Source: ZC4RG30 sp964396335
GTDB lineage: Bacteria; Pseudomonadota; Gammaproteobacteria; Steroidobacterales; Steroidobacteraceae
Length of the DNA: 18,802 nt
Assembly (NCBI GenBank): GCA_964396335.1
Contig: CAYNEX010000044.1
Span: forward strand, 1-18,802
Direction: 5' to 3'
Part shown: positions 7,598 through 16,544 of the stretch, one piece after another
How positions within the stretch are numbered: position 1 is the first letter of the stretch
How the letters are laid out: the number at the start of each line of letters is the position of its first letter
Notes under the pieces: model-generated
What the model was told of the DNA's origin: nothing
Databases searched by the model: none
The model's input: the letters and a program-made list of their open reading frames with translations, nothing else
Position numbers and translations under genes: made by a program

Positions 7598-7629
7598 GCG
7601 CCATCGGGAATGGAAATCAGGGTGGGGAG

Positions 7630-9075
<1,446 letters not shown>

Positions 9076-9140
9076 TGTCGGCGCGTTCCCACAGGGGGTT
9101 GCGCCGGCCCGCGGCCGCGGTGGTGGCAGGATAGGGCCCG

Positions 9141-9533
9141 ATGTTCACCTCCGTGCCCTCGCTGCTGGCGCTGTCGATCCTGCTGGGACTGGTCCATGTA
9201 CTGGTCGCCGCGGCGCTGGTGACCCGGGCCCGGGGCGCGGCATGGAACATCGGCAACCGCGACGGCGAGGCCCCGCCGCTGCCGCCGCATGCCGCCCGGG
9301 CGCAGCGCGCCGCGGCCAACTTCCTGGAAACATTCCCGTTTTTCGCCGCCGCCGTGGTCGCGGCGCTGGCCATGCAGCGCACCGGCAGCCAGGTCGAACT
9401 GGGGGCCCAGCTCTATTTCTGGGCCCGCCTGGCCTACCTGCCGATCTACATCATCGGCATTCCGGGCCTGCGCTCGCTGGTGTGGGGAATCTCCCTGGCT
9501 GGTATCCTGATGGTGGTTTTCGCGCTGTTCTGA
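9141..9533 (+). CDS. MAPEG-family small membrane protein
   Basis: A 130-residue hydrophobic protein with about four transmembrane segments, separated by a polar loop with GNRDGEAPPLP. The motif RAQRAAANFLETFPFFAAAV is characteristic of MAPEG (membrane-associated proteins in eicosanoid and glutathione metabolism). Bacterial members of this branch have no assigned function, and some may conjugate glutathione to lipophilic substrates. It lies 65 nt after the dehydratase and on the same strand, so the two may be cotranscribed, but it has no obvious link to xylan use. No signal peptide is needed beyond the first segment. The family is a confident call; the function is unknown. Confidence 0.85.
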   Translation: MFTSVPSLLALSILLGLVHVLVAAALVTRARGAAWNIGNRDGEAPPLPPHAARAQRAAANFLETFPFFAAAVVAALAMQRTGSQVELGAQLYFWARLAYLPIYIIGIPGLRSLVWGISLAGILMVVFALF

Positions 9534-9585
9534 CGGTCTGCCGCAACGCAGCAGCAGATCGCAAGCAAATCACCCTGAATCGCTA

Positions 9586-9614
9586 TTGAACCGGGCAGGG
9601 TGCCCGCCTATACT
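9586..9614 (+). promoter_or_regulatory. Strong sigma-70 promoter of the rplC-secY operon
   Basis: TTGAAC (9586-9591) and TATACT (9609-9614) are separated by exactly 17 nt, near consensus for sigma-70. The discriminator GCGCGCC is very GC-rich, as in r-protein and rRNA promoters that respond negatively to ppGpp. Start is expected near 9621. The spacer contains the dyad CGGGCA-GGG-TGCCCG (9592-9606). This promoter explains how rplC onward is expressed despite separation from rpsJ. Confidence 0.8.
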
Positions 9615-9627
9615 GCGCGCCCTTTTT
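9597..9627 (+). terminator. Possible terminator for upstream transcripts, overlapping the rplC promoter
   Basis: In RNA reading through from the dehydratase and MAPEG genes, AGGGUGC (9597-9603) can pair with GCGCCCU (9617-9623) over 7 bp with one G-U, followed directly by UUUU (9624-9627). The -10 box sits in the 13-nt loop. It competes with the CGGGCA/TGCCCG hairpin at 9592-9606. Pairing and U-run are visible; function is inference. Confidence 0.35.
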
Positions 9628-9798
9628 GCCGTCGGCTGTTCCGGCGGCCCGCGTTTACGGATGCGGAATCGGGAACGGTTGGCCGCTTGAAAAGGCCAAG
9701 ACCACTCGAGCCAGGCGACCCTGCGGTCCTCGCGGATCTTCGCCCGTCTCGCGTTCGTTCCCGGTACCTGATCCGCACGTCGAACTGAGGATTGCGAG
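9621..9798 (+). promoter_or_regulatory. Leader of the rplC operon, about 178 nt
   Basis: This non-coding stretch lies between the predicted transcription start and the rplC ATG. It can form TTGGCC (9679-9684) with GGCCAA (9694-9699), and GCGGATC (9732-9738) with GATCCGC (9770-9776). Its length is close to that of the E. coli S10 leader, where L4 represses its own operon by attenuation and translation. Whether a similar L4-responsive structure exists here cannot be settled by eye. The rplC SD sequence, GAGG, is at 9786-9789. Confidence 0.4.
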
Positions 9799-10500
9799 AT
9801 GACAATCGGTCTGGTCGGCCGCAAGTGCGGCATGACGCGAATCTTTACGGAAGCCGGCGAATCCGTGCCCGTCACGGTCGTCGAGGTGCTTGCCAACCGG
9901 GTTACCCAGGTCAAGGACGAGACCAAGGACGGCTATCGCGCCGTGCAGGTCACCTATGGCTCGCGCCGCCCGCAGCTGCTCACCAAGTCGCTGGCTGGTC
10001 ACTATGCCAAGGCCAAGGTCGAGCCCGGCCGCTCGCTGGTGGAATTCCGCCTCGACGCCGGTGAGGCCGCCGATGTCGCTCCCGGCGCCGAGTTCACCGC
10101 CGAGATCTTCAAGGCCGGCCAGCTGGTCGACGTGACCGGCACCACCATCGGCAAGGGCTTTGCCGGCACGATGAAGCGCCACAACTTCGGTGGCGGTCCC
10201 GCCTCGCACGGTCACTCGGTGACCCACCGCGCCCCGGGTTCCATCGGCCAGCGCCAGACCCCGGGCCGCGTGTTCAAGGGCAAGCGCATGGCCGGCCACA
10301 TGGGCGTGGTCCGCCGCACCACCGAGAACCTGAAGGTGGTCGAGATCGACGTCGCCCGCAACCTGCTGCTGATCAGCGGTGCGGTGCCGGGTGCGGAAGG
10401 CGGCGAGGTCATCGTGCGTCCGTCCGTGAAGGCTGCGCGCCTGGCGCGCCGCAAGAGCATCACGCCGAACAAGAAGGCTGAGGCCAAGGGCAAGAAGTAA
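9799..10500 (+). CDS. rplC: 50S ribosomal protein L3
   Basis: A 233-residue L3, an early 23S rRNA assembly protein whose loop reaches the peptidyl transferase centre. The start MTIGLVGRKCGMTRIFTE and the central loop GSIGQRQTPGRVFKGKRMAG are diagnostic; this loop holds the glutamine methylated by PrmB in E. coli. It is about 24 residues longer than E. coli L3, mainly through a basic C-terminal tail (LARRKSITPNKKAEAKGKK). It is the first gene of its transcript here, with its own strong promoter, instead of following rpsJ. Confidence 0.97.
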   Translation: MTIGLVGRKCGMTRIFTEAGESVPVTVVEVLANRVTQVKDETKDGYRAVQVTYGSRRPQLLTKSLAGHYAKAKVEPGRSLVEFRLDAGEAADVAPGAEFTAEIFKAGQLVDVTGTTIGKGFAGTMKRHNFGGGPASHGHSVTHRAPGSIGQRQTPGRVFKGKRMAGHMGVVRRTTENLKVVEIDVARNLLLISGAVPGAEGGEVIVRPSVKAARLARRKSITPNKKAEAKGKK

Positions 10501-10503
10501 GCC

Positions 10504-11106
10504 ATGAAACTGAAGACCGCCAATGGCACCGAGCTGTCGGTTTCCGACACGACCTTCGGGGCCGAGTACAACGAAGCGCTGGTGCACCAGCTGGTCACCG
10601 CCTACATGGCGGCCGGCCGTGCCGGCACCAAGCGCCAGAAGAGCCGCGCCGAAGTGCGTGGTGGTGGCCGCAAGCCGCACTCGCAGAAGGGCACCGGCCG
10701 CGCCCGCGCCGGCTCGATCCGCTCGCCGATCTGGGTGGGTGGTGGTCGCGCCTTCGCCGCGCGTCCGCGCAACTACGAGCAGAAGGTCAACCGCAAGATG
10801 TACCGCGCGGGCATCCGCTCGATGCTGGGCCAGCTGGCCCGCACCGACCGCCTGGTGGTGACCGAGTCGCTGGCCGTTGCCGAGCCGCGCACGAAGCTGG
10901 TGGCCGCCGAGCTGAAGAAGCTGGGCCTGGCCTCGACGCTGATCGTGATCGAGGCGCATGACGAGAAGCTGCTGCTGGCCGCGCGCAACATCCCGCACGT
11001 CGAGGTGATCACGGTCTCCGAGATCAACCCGGTGTCGCTGGCGGCCTACGACAAGGTGCTGATGACCGTCGGCGCCGTGAAGATGATCGAGGAGCGCCTG
11101 CAATGA
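10504..11106 (+). CDS. rplD: 50S ribosomal protein L4
   Basis: A 200-residue L4, about the same length as the E. coli protein. The extended loop that lines the exit tunnel is clear: RAGTKRQKSRAEVRGGGRKP followed by HSQKGTGRARAGS and PIWVGGGRAF. L4 binds domain I of 23S rRNA and, in enterobacteria, represses its own operon through the S10 leader. It starts 3 nt after the rplC stop, so it probably initiates using SD-like bases within the end of rplC. Its last four bases overlap the rplW start. Confidence 0.97.
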   Translation: MKLKTANGTELSVSDTTFGAEYNEALVHQLVTAYMAAGRAGTKRQKSRAEVRGGGRKPHSQKGTGRARAGSIRSPIWVGGGRAFAARPRNYEQKVNRKMYRAGIRSMLGQLARTDRLVVTESLAVAEPRTKLVAAELKKLGLASTLIVIEAHDEKLLLAARNIPHVEVITVSEINPVSLAAYDKVLMTVGAVKMIEERLQ

Positions 11107-11408
11107 GCCGCGAACGCCTCGCCACCGTGCTGGTGGCCCCGCACATCACCGAGAAGACCGCGCTGGCCATGCAGAACAGCAACCAGTACGCGTTCAAGGT
11201 GCGCCGCGATGCGGACAAGACCGAGATCAAGCAGGCCGTCGAGCTGATGTTCGACGTCAAGGTGGCCGCTGTGCAGGTCGCGAACGAGCCCGGCAAGGAG
11301 CGTCGTTTCGGCAAGCGCATCGGTCGCACCCAGGACTGGAAGAAGGCTTACGTGCGTCTCGCCGACGGTCAGGCGATCGACTACGAAGCCCGGGCGATGC
11401 AGAAGTAA
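11103..11408 (+). CDS. rplW: 50S ribosomal protein L23
   Basis: A 101-residue L23, a tunnel-exit protein that docks trigger factor and SRP. Family features are PHITEKTALAMQNSNQYAFK and the conserved ELMFDVKVAAVQ, followed by the basic loop KERRFGKRIGRTQDWKKAYV. The ATG overlaps the rplD stop (ATGA), indicating translational coupling. It is followed by rplB after a 12-nt gap. Confidence 0.97.
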   Translation: MSRERLATVLVAPHITEKTALAMQNSNQYAFKVRRDADKTEIKQAVELMFDVKVAAVQVANEPGKERRFGKRIGRTQDWKKAYVRLADGQAIDYEARAMQK

Positions 11409-11420
11409 GGACTGGCACCG

Positions 11421-12245
<825 letters not shown>

Positions 12246-12248
12246 GCA

Positions 12249-12521
12249 GTGCCACGTTCACTGAAGAAGGGCCCGTTCATCGATCTGCACCTCCAGAAGA
12301 AGGTGGAGACGGCCGTGGCCAAGAACGATCGCAAGCCGATCAAGACCTGGTCGCGCCGCTCGATGGTGATCCCCGAGATGGTGGGCCTGACGATTGCCGT
12401 GCACAACGGCCGGCAGCACGTGCCCGTGCTCGTGACCGAGAACATGGTCGGCCACAAGCTGGGTGAATTCTCGCCGACGCGCACTTTCAAGTCGCACGGC
12501 GGCGACAAGAAGGTGGGATGA
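12249..12521 (+). CDS. rpsS: 30S ribosomal protein S19 (GTG start)
   Basis: A 90-residue S19, found in the 30S head near the A-site finger bridge. It begins PRSLKKGPFIDLHL after the initiator and contains KTWSRRSMVIPEMVGLTIAV and the end motif GHKLGEFSPTRTFKSHGG, all typical. The start codon is GTG at 12249, three nt after the rplB stop; the S19 N-terminus matches from here and no ATG is available. AGGAGG in the last codons of rplB (12235-12240) serves as SD sequence. Confidence 0.97.
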   Translation: MPRSLKKGPFIDLHLQKKVETAVAKNDRKPIKTWSRRSMVIPEMVGLTIAVHNGRQHVPVLVTENMVGHKLGEFSPTRTFKSHGGDKKVG

Positions 12522-12522
12522 C

Positions 12523-12864
12523 ATGCAGACCTTCGCGAAACTGAAGTACGCACACATCTCGCCGCAGAAGTGCCGGCTGATCGCCGACACGGTGCGTGGC
12601 AAGCGCGTGGGCCCGGCCCTGGCGCAGCTGCGCTTCATGCCCAAGAAGGGCGCGGACCTGGTGCTCAAGGTGCTGGAGTCGGCCGTCGCCAATGCCGAGC
12701 ACAACCACGGCGCCGACATCGACGAGCTGCGCATCTCGGCCATCCAGGTCGACGCCGCGCCGATGATGAAGCGCTTCCACGCCCGCGCGAAGGGCCGTGG
12801 CAACCGCATCGTCAAGCGCACCAGCCACATCACCGTTCACGTCAGCGACGGCAGGAAGGATTAA
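12523..12864 (+). CDS. rplV: 50S ribosomal protein L22
   Basis: A 113-residue L22, which binds all domains of 23S rRNA and lines the exit tunnel. The start MQTFAKLKYAHISPQKCRL and the hairpin that contacts the tunnel (MKRFHARAKGRGNRIVKRTS, near residue 84) are well conserved; changes in this loop confer macrolide resistance in other bacteria. The ATG at 12523, one nt after the rpsS stop, was preferred over an in-frame start inside rpsS because family homology begins here and GGTGGGA precedes it. Confidence 0.96.
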   Translation: MQTFAKLKYAHISPQKCRLIADTVRGKRVGPALAQLRFMPKKGADLVLKVLESAVANAEHNHGADIDELRISAIQVDAAPMMKRFHARAKGRGNRIVKRTSHITVHVSDGRKD

Positions 12865-12867
12865 GCG

Positions 12868-13578
12868 ATGGGCCAGAAGGTCAATCCGGTCGGTATCCGC
12901 CTCGGCATCACCCGCGACTGGGTGTCCAAGTGGTACGCCGGCAAGAAGCAGTTCTCGGAGCAGCTGATCGCGGACCATGAGGTCCGCCAGTTCCTGGGCA
13001 AGAAGCTGGCCGACGCCTCGGTGAGCCGCATCCACATCGAGCGCCCGGCCCGCAAGATCAACGTGACGATCCACACGGCCCGTCCCGGCATCGTGATCGG
13101 CAAGAAGGGCGAGGACATCGAGAAGCTGCGCGCCGAGACCGCGAAGCTGGTGGGCCTGCCGGTCGCCGACGTGCGCCTGAACGTGGCCGAGATCCGCAAG
13201 CCCGAGCTGGACGCCCAGCTGGTGGCCGAGGGCATCGCGCAGCAGATCGAGAAGCGCGTGATGTTCCGTCGTGCGATGAAGCGCGCCGTGATGAGCACCA
13301 TGCGCTCGGGCGCGCTGGGCGTGAAGGTGCGCCTGTCGGGCCGCCTGAACGGCGCCGAGATCGCCCGCACCGAGTGGAGCCGCGAGGGTCGCATCCCGCT
13401 GCACACCTACCGTGCCGACATCGACTACGGCTTCGCCGAGGCGCGCACGACCTACGGCGTGATCGGCGTGAAGGTGTGGATCTTCAAGGGCGAGGTCTTC
13501 GAGAAGGCCCCCGAGGTGAGCGAGGAGCCCGCTGCCGAGGCCGCCCAGGCCGAGGGTGCGGCGCCGGCCACGGCCTGA
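12868..13578 (+). CDS. rpsC: 30S ribosomal protein S3
   Basis: A 236-residue S3, close to E. coli's 233, located at the mRNA entry channel of the 30S head. It begins MGQKVNPVGIRLGITRDW. The KH type II domain shows ARPGIVIGKKGEDIEKLR with its GKKG loop at residues 78-81. The C-terminal domain has the RMSRR-equivalent region and RADIDYGFAEARTTYGVIGV. An Ala/Glu-rich tail of about 20 residues ends the protein, as in several proteobacteria. It starts 3 nt after rplV. Confidence 0.97.
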   Translation: MGQKVNPVGIRLGITRDWVSKWYAGKKQFSEQLIADHEVRQFLGKKLADASVSRIHIERPARKINVTIHTARPGIVIGKKGEDIEKLRAETAKLVGLPVADVRLNVAEIRKPELDAQLVAEGIAQQIEKRVMFRRAMKRAVMSTMRSGALGVKVRLSGRLNGAEIARTEWSREGRIPLHTYRADIDYGFAEARTTYGVIGVKVWIFKGEVFEKAPEVSEEPAAEAAQAEGAAPATA

Positions 13579-13596
13579 CGATTCCAGGACAAGACA

Positions 13597-14010
13597 ATGT
13601 TGCAACCGAAGCGAACCAAGTATCGCAAGCAGTTCAAGGGCCGGAACACCGGTCTCTCGCAGCGCGGCAGCACCGTGGCGTTCGGCGAGTTCGGCCTGAA
13701 GGCCACCGAGCGCGCCCGCATGACCGCCCGCGAGATCGAGGCTGCCCGCCGTGCCATGGCCCGCGCCGTGAAGCGTGGCGGCCAGATCTGGGTGCGGGTG
13801 TTCCCGGACGTGCCCGTGACCAAGAAGCCGCTGGAAGTCCGAATGGGCGCCGGCAAGGGCAATGTCGAGTACTGGGTCGCCAAGGTGCAGCCCGGCAAGG
13901 TTCTTTTCGAGATGGAAGGCGTGCCCGAGGCCACGGCGCGCGAGGCGTTCCGCCTCGCCGGCGCCAAGCTGTCGGTCACCACGACCTTCGTCAAGAGGCA
14001 GGTGCGCTGA
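13597..14010 (+). CDS. rplP: 50S ribosomal protein L16
   Basis: A 137-residue L16 that organises the A-site tRNA region of the 50S. MLQPKRTKYRKQFKGRNTGL and PVTKKPLEVRMGAGKGNVEY are diagnostic. The arginine in EVRMG corresponds to the residue hydroxylated by RoxA/YcfD in E. coli; whether that enzyme exists here is unknown. The gap from rpsC is 18 nt. The stop TGA shares one base with the rpmC ATG (TGATG). Confidence 0.97.
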   Translation: MLQPKRTKYRKQFKGRNTGLSQRGSTVAFGEFGLKATERARMTAREIEAARRAMARAVKRGGQIWVRVFPDVPVTKKPLEVRMGAGKGNVEYWVAKVQPGKVLFEMEGVPEATAREAFRLAGAKLSVTTTFVKRQVR

Positions 14011-14240
14011 TGGGCAAGGAAACTCAAAGGGTCGAGAACCTCCTGAAGGAGGCCCGCGGCAAGAAGGCCGGCGACCTCAACGTCGACCTGCTCGAGCTGC
14101 GCAAGGCCCAGTTCTCGCTGCGCCTGCAGCGGGCCACGGGCCAGGCCATCAAGCCGGACCAGTTCGGCAAGTTGCGCCGCGACATCGCGCGGCTGAAGAC
14201 CGTGCAGCGCGAGCTGCGCGCGAAGAACGGAGAGAAGTGA
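14010..14240 (+). CDS. rpmC: 50S ribosomal protein L29
   Basis: A 76-residue L29, a two-helix protein at the tunnel exit next to L23. The core ELRKAQFSLRLQRATGQ and RRDIARLKTVQREL matches the family. It is about 13 residues longer than E. coli L29, with an extra charged N-terminal segment, METQRVENLL-like (MGKETQRVENLLKEARGKKA). The TGATG overlap with rplP suggests coupled reinitiation. A start farther inside is not supported, because no other ATG or GTG lies before the conserved core. Confidence 0.93.
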   Translation: MGKETQRVENLLKEARGKKAGDLNVDLLELRKAQFSLRLQRATGQAIKPDQFGKLRRDIARLKTVQRELRAKNGEK

Positions 14241-14241
14241 C

Positions 14242-14508
14242 ATGGCGGAAGAGACCGTCAAGACCCAGCGCGCCCTGCAGGGTGTCGTGGTCAGCGCCAA
14301 GACCGCCAAGACCATCGCTGTGGAAATCGAGCGCGTGCTCAAGCACCCGCGCTACGGCAAGTACATCCGCCGCACGACGCGCCTGCTGGCCCATGACGAG
14401 GCCGGCGAGGCACGCGAGGGCGACATCGTGACGATCGCGCAGAGCCGCCCGATCTCGCGCCGCAAGAGCTGGCGCCTGGTCTCGGTGGTCGGGCGTGCGG
14501 GCATCTAA
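14242..14508 (+). CDS. rpsQ: 30S ribosomal protein S17
   Basis: An 88-residue S17, an OB-fold protein binding the 5' domain of 16S rRNA. Recognisable segments are LQGVVVSAKTAKTIAVEIER, KHPRYGKYIRRTTRLLAHDE and GDIVTIAQSRPISRRKSWRL. The ATG lies one base after the rpmC stop, with GGAGAAG upstream. In E. coli this gene ends the S10 operon. Here only 18 nt separate it from rplN, with no terminator or promoter, so the S10 and spc parts appear fused. Confidence 0.97.
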   Translation: MAEETVKTQRALQGVVVSAKTAKTIAVEIERVLKHPRYGKYIRRTTRLLAHDEAGEAREGDIVTIAQSRPISRRKSWRLVSVVGRAGI

Positions 14509-14526
14509 GAGAAGGCAGGTACCGAC

Positions 14527-14895
14527 ATGATCCAGATGCAGACAGTGCTCACCGCCGCCGACAACAGCGGTGCCCGCACGCTGATGTGCATCAAGGTGCT
14601 GGGCGGCTCGCACCGGCGCTACGCCACCGTGGGCGACGTCATCAAGGTCTCCGTGCAGGACGCGATCCCGCGCGGCAAGGTCAAGAAGGGCGAGGTGTAC
14701 GACGCCGTGGTGGTGCGCACCGCGTTCGGCGTGCGCCGTCCGGACGGCTCGCTGATCCGCTTCGACGGCAACGCCGCGGTGTTGCTGAACCAGAAGCTGG
14801 AGCCCATCGGCACGCGCATCTTCGGGCCCGTGACCCGCGAGCTGCGCAACCAGCGTTTCATGAAGATCATTTCCCTCGCACCGGAAGTGCTCTGA
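14527..14895 (+). CDS. rplN: 50S ribosomal protein L14
   Basis: A 122-residue L14, exactly the usual bacterial length range. MIQMQTVLTAADNSGARTLM, then GDVIKVSVQDAIPRGKVKKG and FDGNAAVLLN, followed by GTRIFGPVTRELR, are hallmark motifs. L14 forms intersubunit bridge B8 with 16S rRNA and is the docking site for RsfS. AGGCAGGTACCGAC before the ATG provides the SD sequence. Confidence 0.98.
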   Translation: MIQMQTVLTAADNSGARTLMCIKVLGGSHRRYATVGDVIKVSVQDAIPRGKVKKGEVYDAVVVRTAFGVRRPDGSLIRFDGNAAVLLNQKLEPIGTRIFGPVTRELRNQRFMKIISLAPEVL

Positions 14896-14918
14896 AGACA
14901 CAGGATTTCGAGAAGGCC

Positions 14919-15239
14919 ATGAAGAAACTGCGCAAGGGCGATCAGGTGGTGGTCCTGTCCGGCAAGGACAAGGGACGCACCGGCACGATCGGCGAAGTCC
15001 TGCCGGATGACAAGGTCATCGTGACCGGCATCAACGTCGCCAGGAAGCACATGCGGGGCAACCCGCAGCGGAACCATCCCGGCGGAATCGTCGACAAGGA
15101 GCAGCCGCTGCACATCTCCAAGGTCGCGCTCTGGAATCCGGCCACCAAGAAGGGTGACCGGGTGGGCATCCGGACGCTGCCCGATGGCAAGCGTGTGCGT
15201 TTCTTCAAGTCGACGGGCGAGCAGGTCGACGTCAAGTAA
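14919..15239 (+). CDS. rplX: 50S ribosomal protein L24
   Basis: A 106-residue L24, an assembly initiator for the 50S. The KOW motif region KGDQVVVLSGKDKGRTGTIG (residues 6-25) is clear, followed by GINVARKHMRGNPQ and the GGIVDKEQPLHISKV segment. ATG at 14919 was chosen because the family begins at MKKLRKGD and AGAAGG sits just upstream. The 23-nt gap from rplN shows no signals of its own. Confidence 0.96.
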   Translation: MKKLRKGDQVVVLSGKDKGRTGTIGEVLPDDKVIVTGINVARKHMRGNPQRNHPGGIVDKEQPLHISKVALWNPATKKGDRVGIRTLPDGKRVRFFKSTGEQVDVK

Positions 15240-15251
15240 GGCGGAACGGCA

Positions 15252-15791
15252 ATGAGCAGGTTGCAGGAATACTACAAGACCACCGTCCAGCCGAAGCTGG
15301 CGGCGGATCTCGGCATCAAGAACCCGATGCAGATCCCGAAGATCACCAAGATCACGGTGAACATGGGCGTGGGCGAGGCCGTGGCCGATCGCAAGATCGT
15401 CGACGCCGCCGCCGCCGATCTCGCCAGGATCACCGGCCAGAAGCCGGTCATCACCAAGGCGAAGAAGGCCATCGCGTCCTTCAAGCTGCGTGAAGGCCTG
15501 CCGATCGGCGCCAAGGTCACGCTGCGTGGCCCGCGCATGTACGAGTTCCTCGACCGCCTGGTGTCGATCGCGCTGCCGCGCGTGCGCGACTTCCGCGGCG
15601 TGTCGGCCCGCGCCTTCGACGGCCGTGGCAACTACACGCTGGGTGTGAAGGAACAGATCATCTTCCCCGAGATCCAGTACGACCAGATCGATCAGCTGCG
15701 CGGCATGGACATCACCATCACCACCACGGCCACGAACAACGAGCATGGCCGGGCGCTGCTGGAAGCTTTCAACTTCCCGTTCCGCAAGTAA
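15252..15791 (+). CDS. rplE: 50S ribosomal protein L5
   Basis: A 179-residue L5, as in E. coli. It binds 5S rRNA and contacts P-site tRNA and S13. Typical stretches include LQEYYKTTVQPKLAADLGIK near the start, KITVNMGVGEAVADRKI, TGQKPVITKAKKAIASFKLR and RGMDITITTTATN near the end. The start ATG follows rplX by 12 nt, with GCGGAA as a weak SD sequence. Confidence 0.98.
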   Translation: MSRLQEYYKTTVQPKLAADLGIKNPMQIPKITKITVNMGVGEAVADRKIVDAAAADLARITGQKPVITKAKKAIASFKLREGLPIGAKVTLRGPRMYEFLDRLVSIALPRVRDFRGVSARAFDGRGNYTLGVKEQIIFPEIQYDQIDQLRGMDITITTTATNNEHGRALLEAFNFPFRK

Positions 15792-15815
15792 CGGGCGTAA
15801 AGAGGACCGAACGTC

Positions 15816-16121
15816 ATGGCCAAGACAAGCATGGTCGAACGCGAGAAGCGCCGGGCGCGCACCGCGCAGAAGTACGCCGCGAAGCGTGCGGAGCTCAAGG
15901 AGCTGATCCGCAACCCGCGCACTTCCGACGAGGCCCGCGCCGAAGCCCAGGCGAAGCTGCAGAAGCTGCCCCGGGACGCGAGCCCCACGCGCGGCCGCAA
16001 CCGCTGCCAGCTGACCGGCCGCCCGCGCGGCGTGTACCGCAAGTTCGGCCTGGCGCGCACCAAGATCCGCGAGGTTGCCAATCGCGGCGAGATCCCCGGT
16101 CTCGTGAAGTCGAGCTGGTAG
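15816..16121 (+). CDS. rpsN: 30S ribosomal protein S14, zinc-independent long form
   Basis: A 101-residue S14 of the long type. MAKTSMVEREKRRARTAQKY starts the protein, and RNRCQLTGRPRGVYRKFGLA carries the conserved core. The CxxC pairs of the zinc-ribbon form are absent, since only a single cysteine is present, so it does not need zinc. It sits in the 30S head. AGAGGA lies upstream of the ATG within a 24-nt gap. Confidence 0.97.
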   Translation: MAKTSMVEREKRRARTAQKYAAKRAELKELIRNPRTSDEARAEAQAKLQKLPRDASPTRGRNRCQLTGRPRGVYRKFGLARTKIREVANRGEIPGLVKSSW

Positions 16122-16134
16122 GAGACGAGTACAC

Positions 16135-16530
16135 ATGAGCATGACCGATCCAGTCGCCGACCTGCTGACCCGCATCCGCAACGGGCAGAGCGCGGGCAAG
16201 GCGCACATCAGCGTTGATTCGTCGAAGATCAAGACGGCGATCGCGCGCGTGTTGAAGGACGAAGGCTACGTGGCCGACTTCCGCGTCTCCGACGAGGCCG
16301 GCAAGCCGCGCCTGGTCATCGACCTGAAGTACTACGAAGGCAAGCCGGTGATCGACCGCCTCGAGCGTGTCAGCCGTCCCGGCCTGCGCATCTACCGTGG
16401 CAAGGACGAGCTGCCCAAGGTGCTCGGTGGCATGGGCACCGTGATCGTGTCCACGCCGCAGGGCGTGATGACAGACCGCCAGGCGCGTGCAATCGGCCAG
16501 GGCGGCGAAGTCCTCTGCATCGTGGCGTAA
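16135..16530 (+). CDS. rpsH: 30S ribosomal protein S8
   Basis: A 131-residue S8 that binds the central domain of 16S rRNA. MTDPVADLLTRIRNGQ, after a two-residue start, and KPVIDRLERVSRPGLRIYRG, followed by GTVIVSTPQGVMTDRQAR and the GGEVLC end, are family signatures. In E. coli S8 represses spc operon translation by binding an rplE-proximal mRNA site; whether that occurs here was not established. The 13-nt gap contains a GGAGACGAG SD sequence. Confidence 0.98.
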   Translation: MSMTDPVADLLTRIRNGQSAGKAHISVDSSKIKTAIARVLKDEGYVADFRVSDEAGKPRLVIDLKYYEGKPVIDRLERVSRPGLRIYRGKDELPKVLGGMGTVIVSTPQGVMTDRQARAIGQGGEVLCIVA

Positions 16531-16544
16531 GGATTGAAGAGAAC

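Noticed and set aside
7509..7604. Earlier in-frame start for the GH10 xylanase at 7604
   Set aside because: It would place the predicted promoter inside the gene and put an unusual 32-residue extension before a good signal peptide; the ATG at 7508 has a strong SD sequence.
9076..9140. Terminator or promoter between the dehydratase and MAPEG genes
   Set aside because: A CCGCGGCCGCGG palindrome is present, but there is no T-tract and no acceptable -35/-10 pair, so no regulatory call was made.
12463..12522. Longer L22 start inside rpsS
   Set aside because: L22 homology begins at the ATG at 12523; the extra 20 residues are an out-of-frame reading of S19 codons.
12487..16232. Minus-strand frames of 250-540 codons opposite the r-protein genes
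   Set aside because: Mirror images of highly biased r-protein codons; no SD sequences and no recognisable products.
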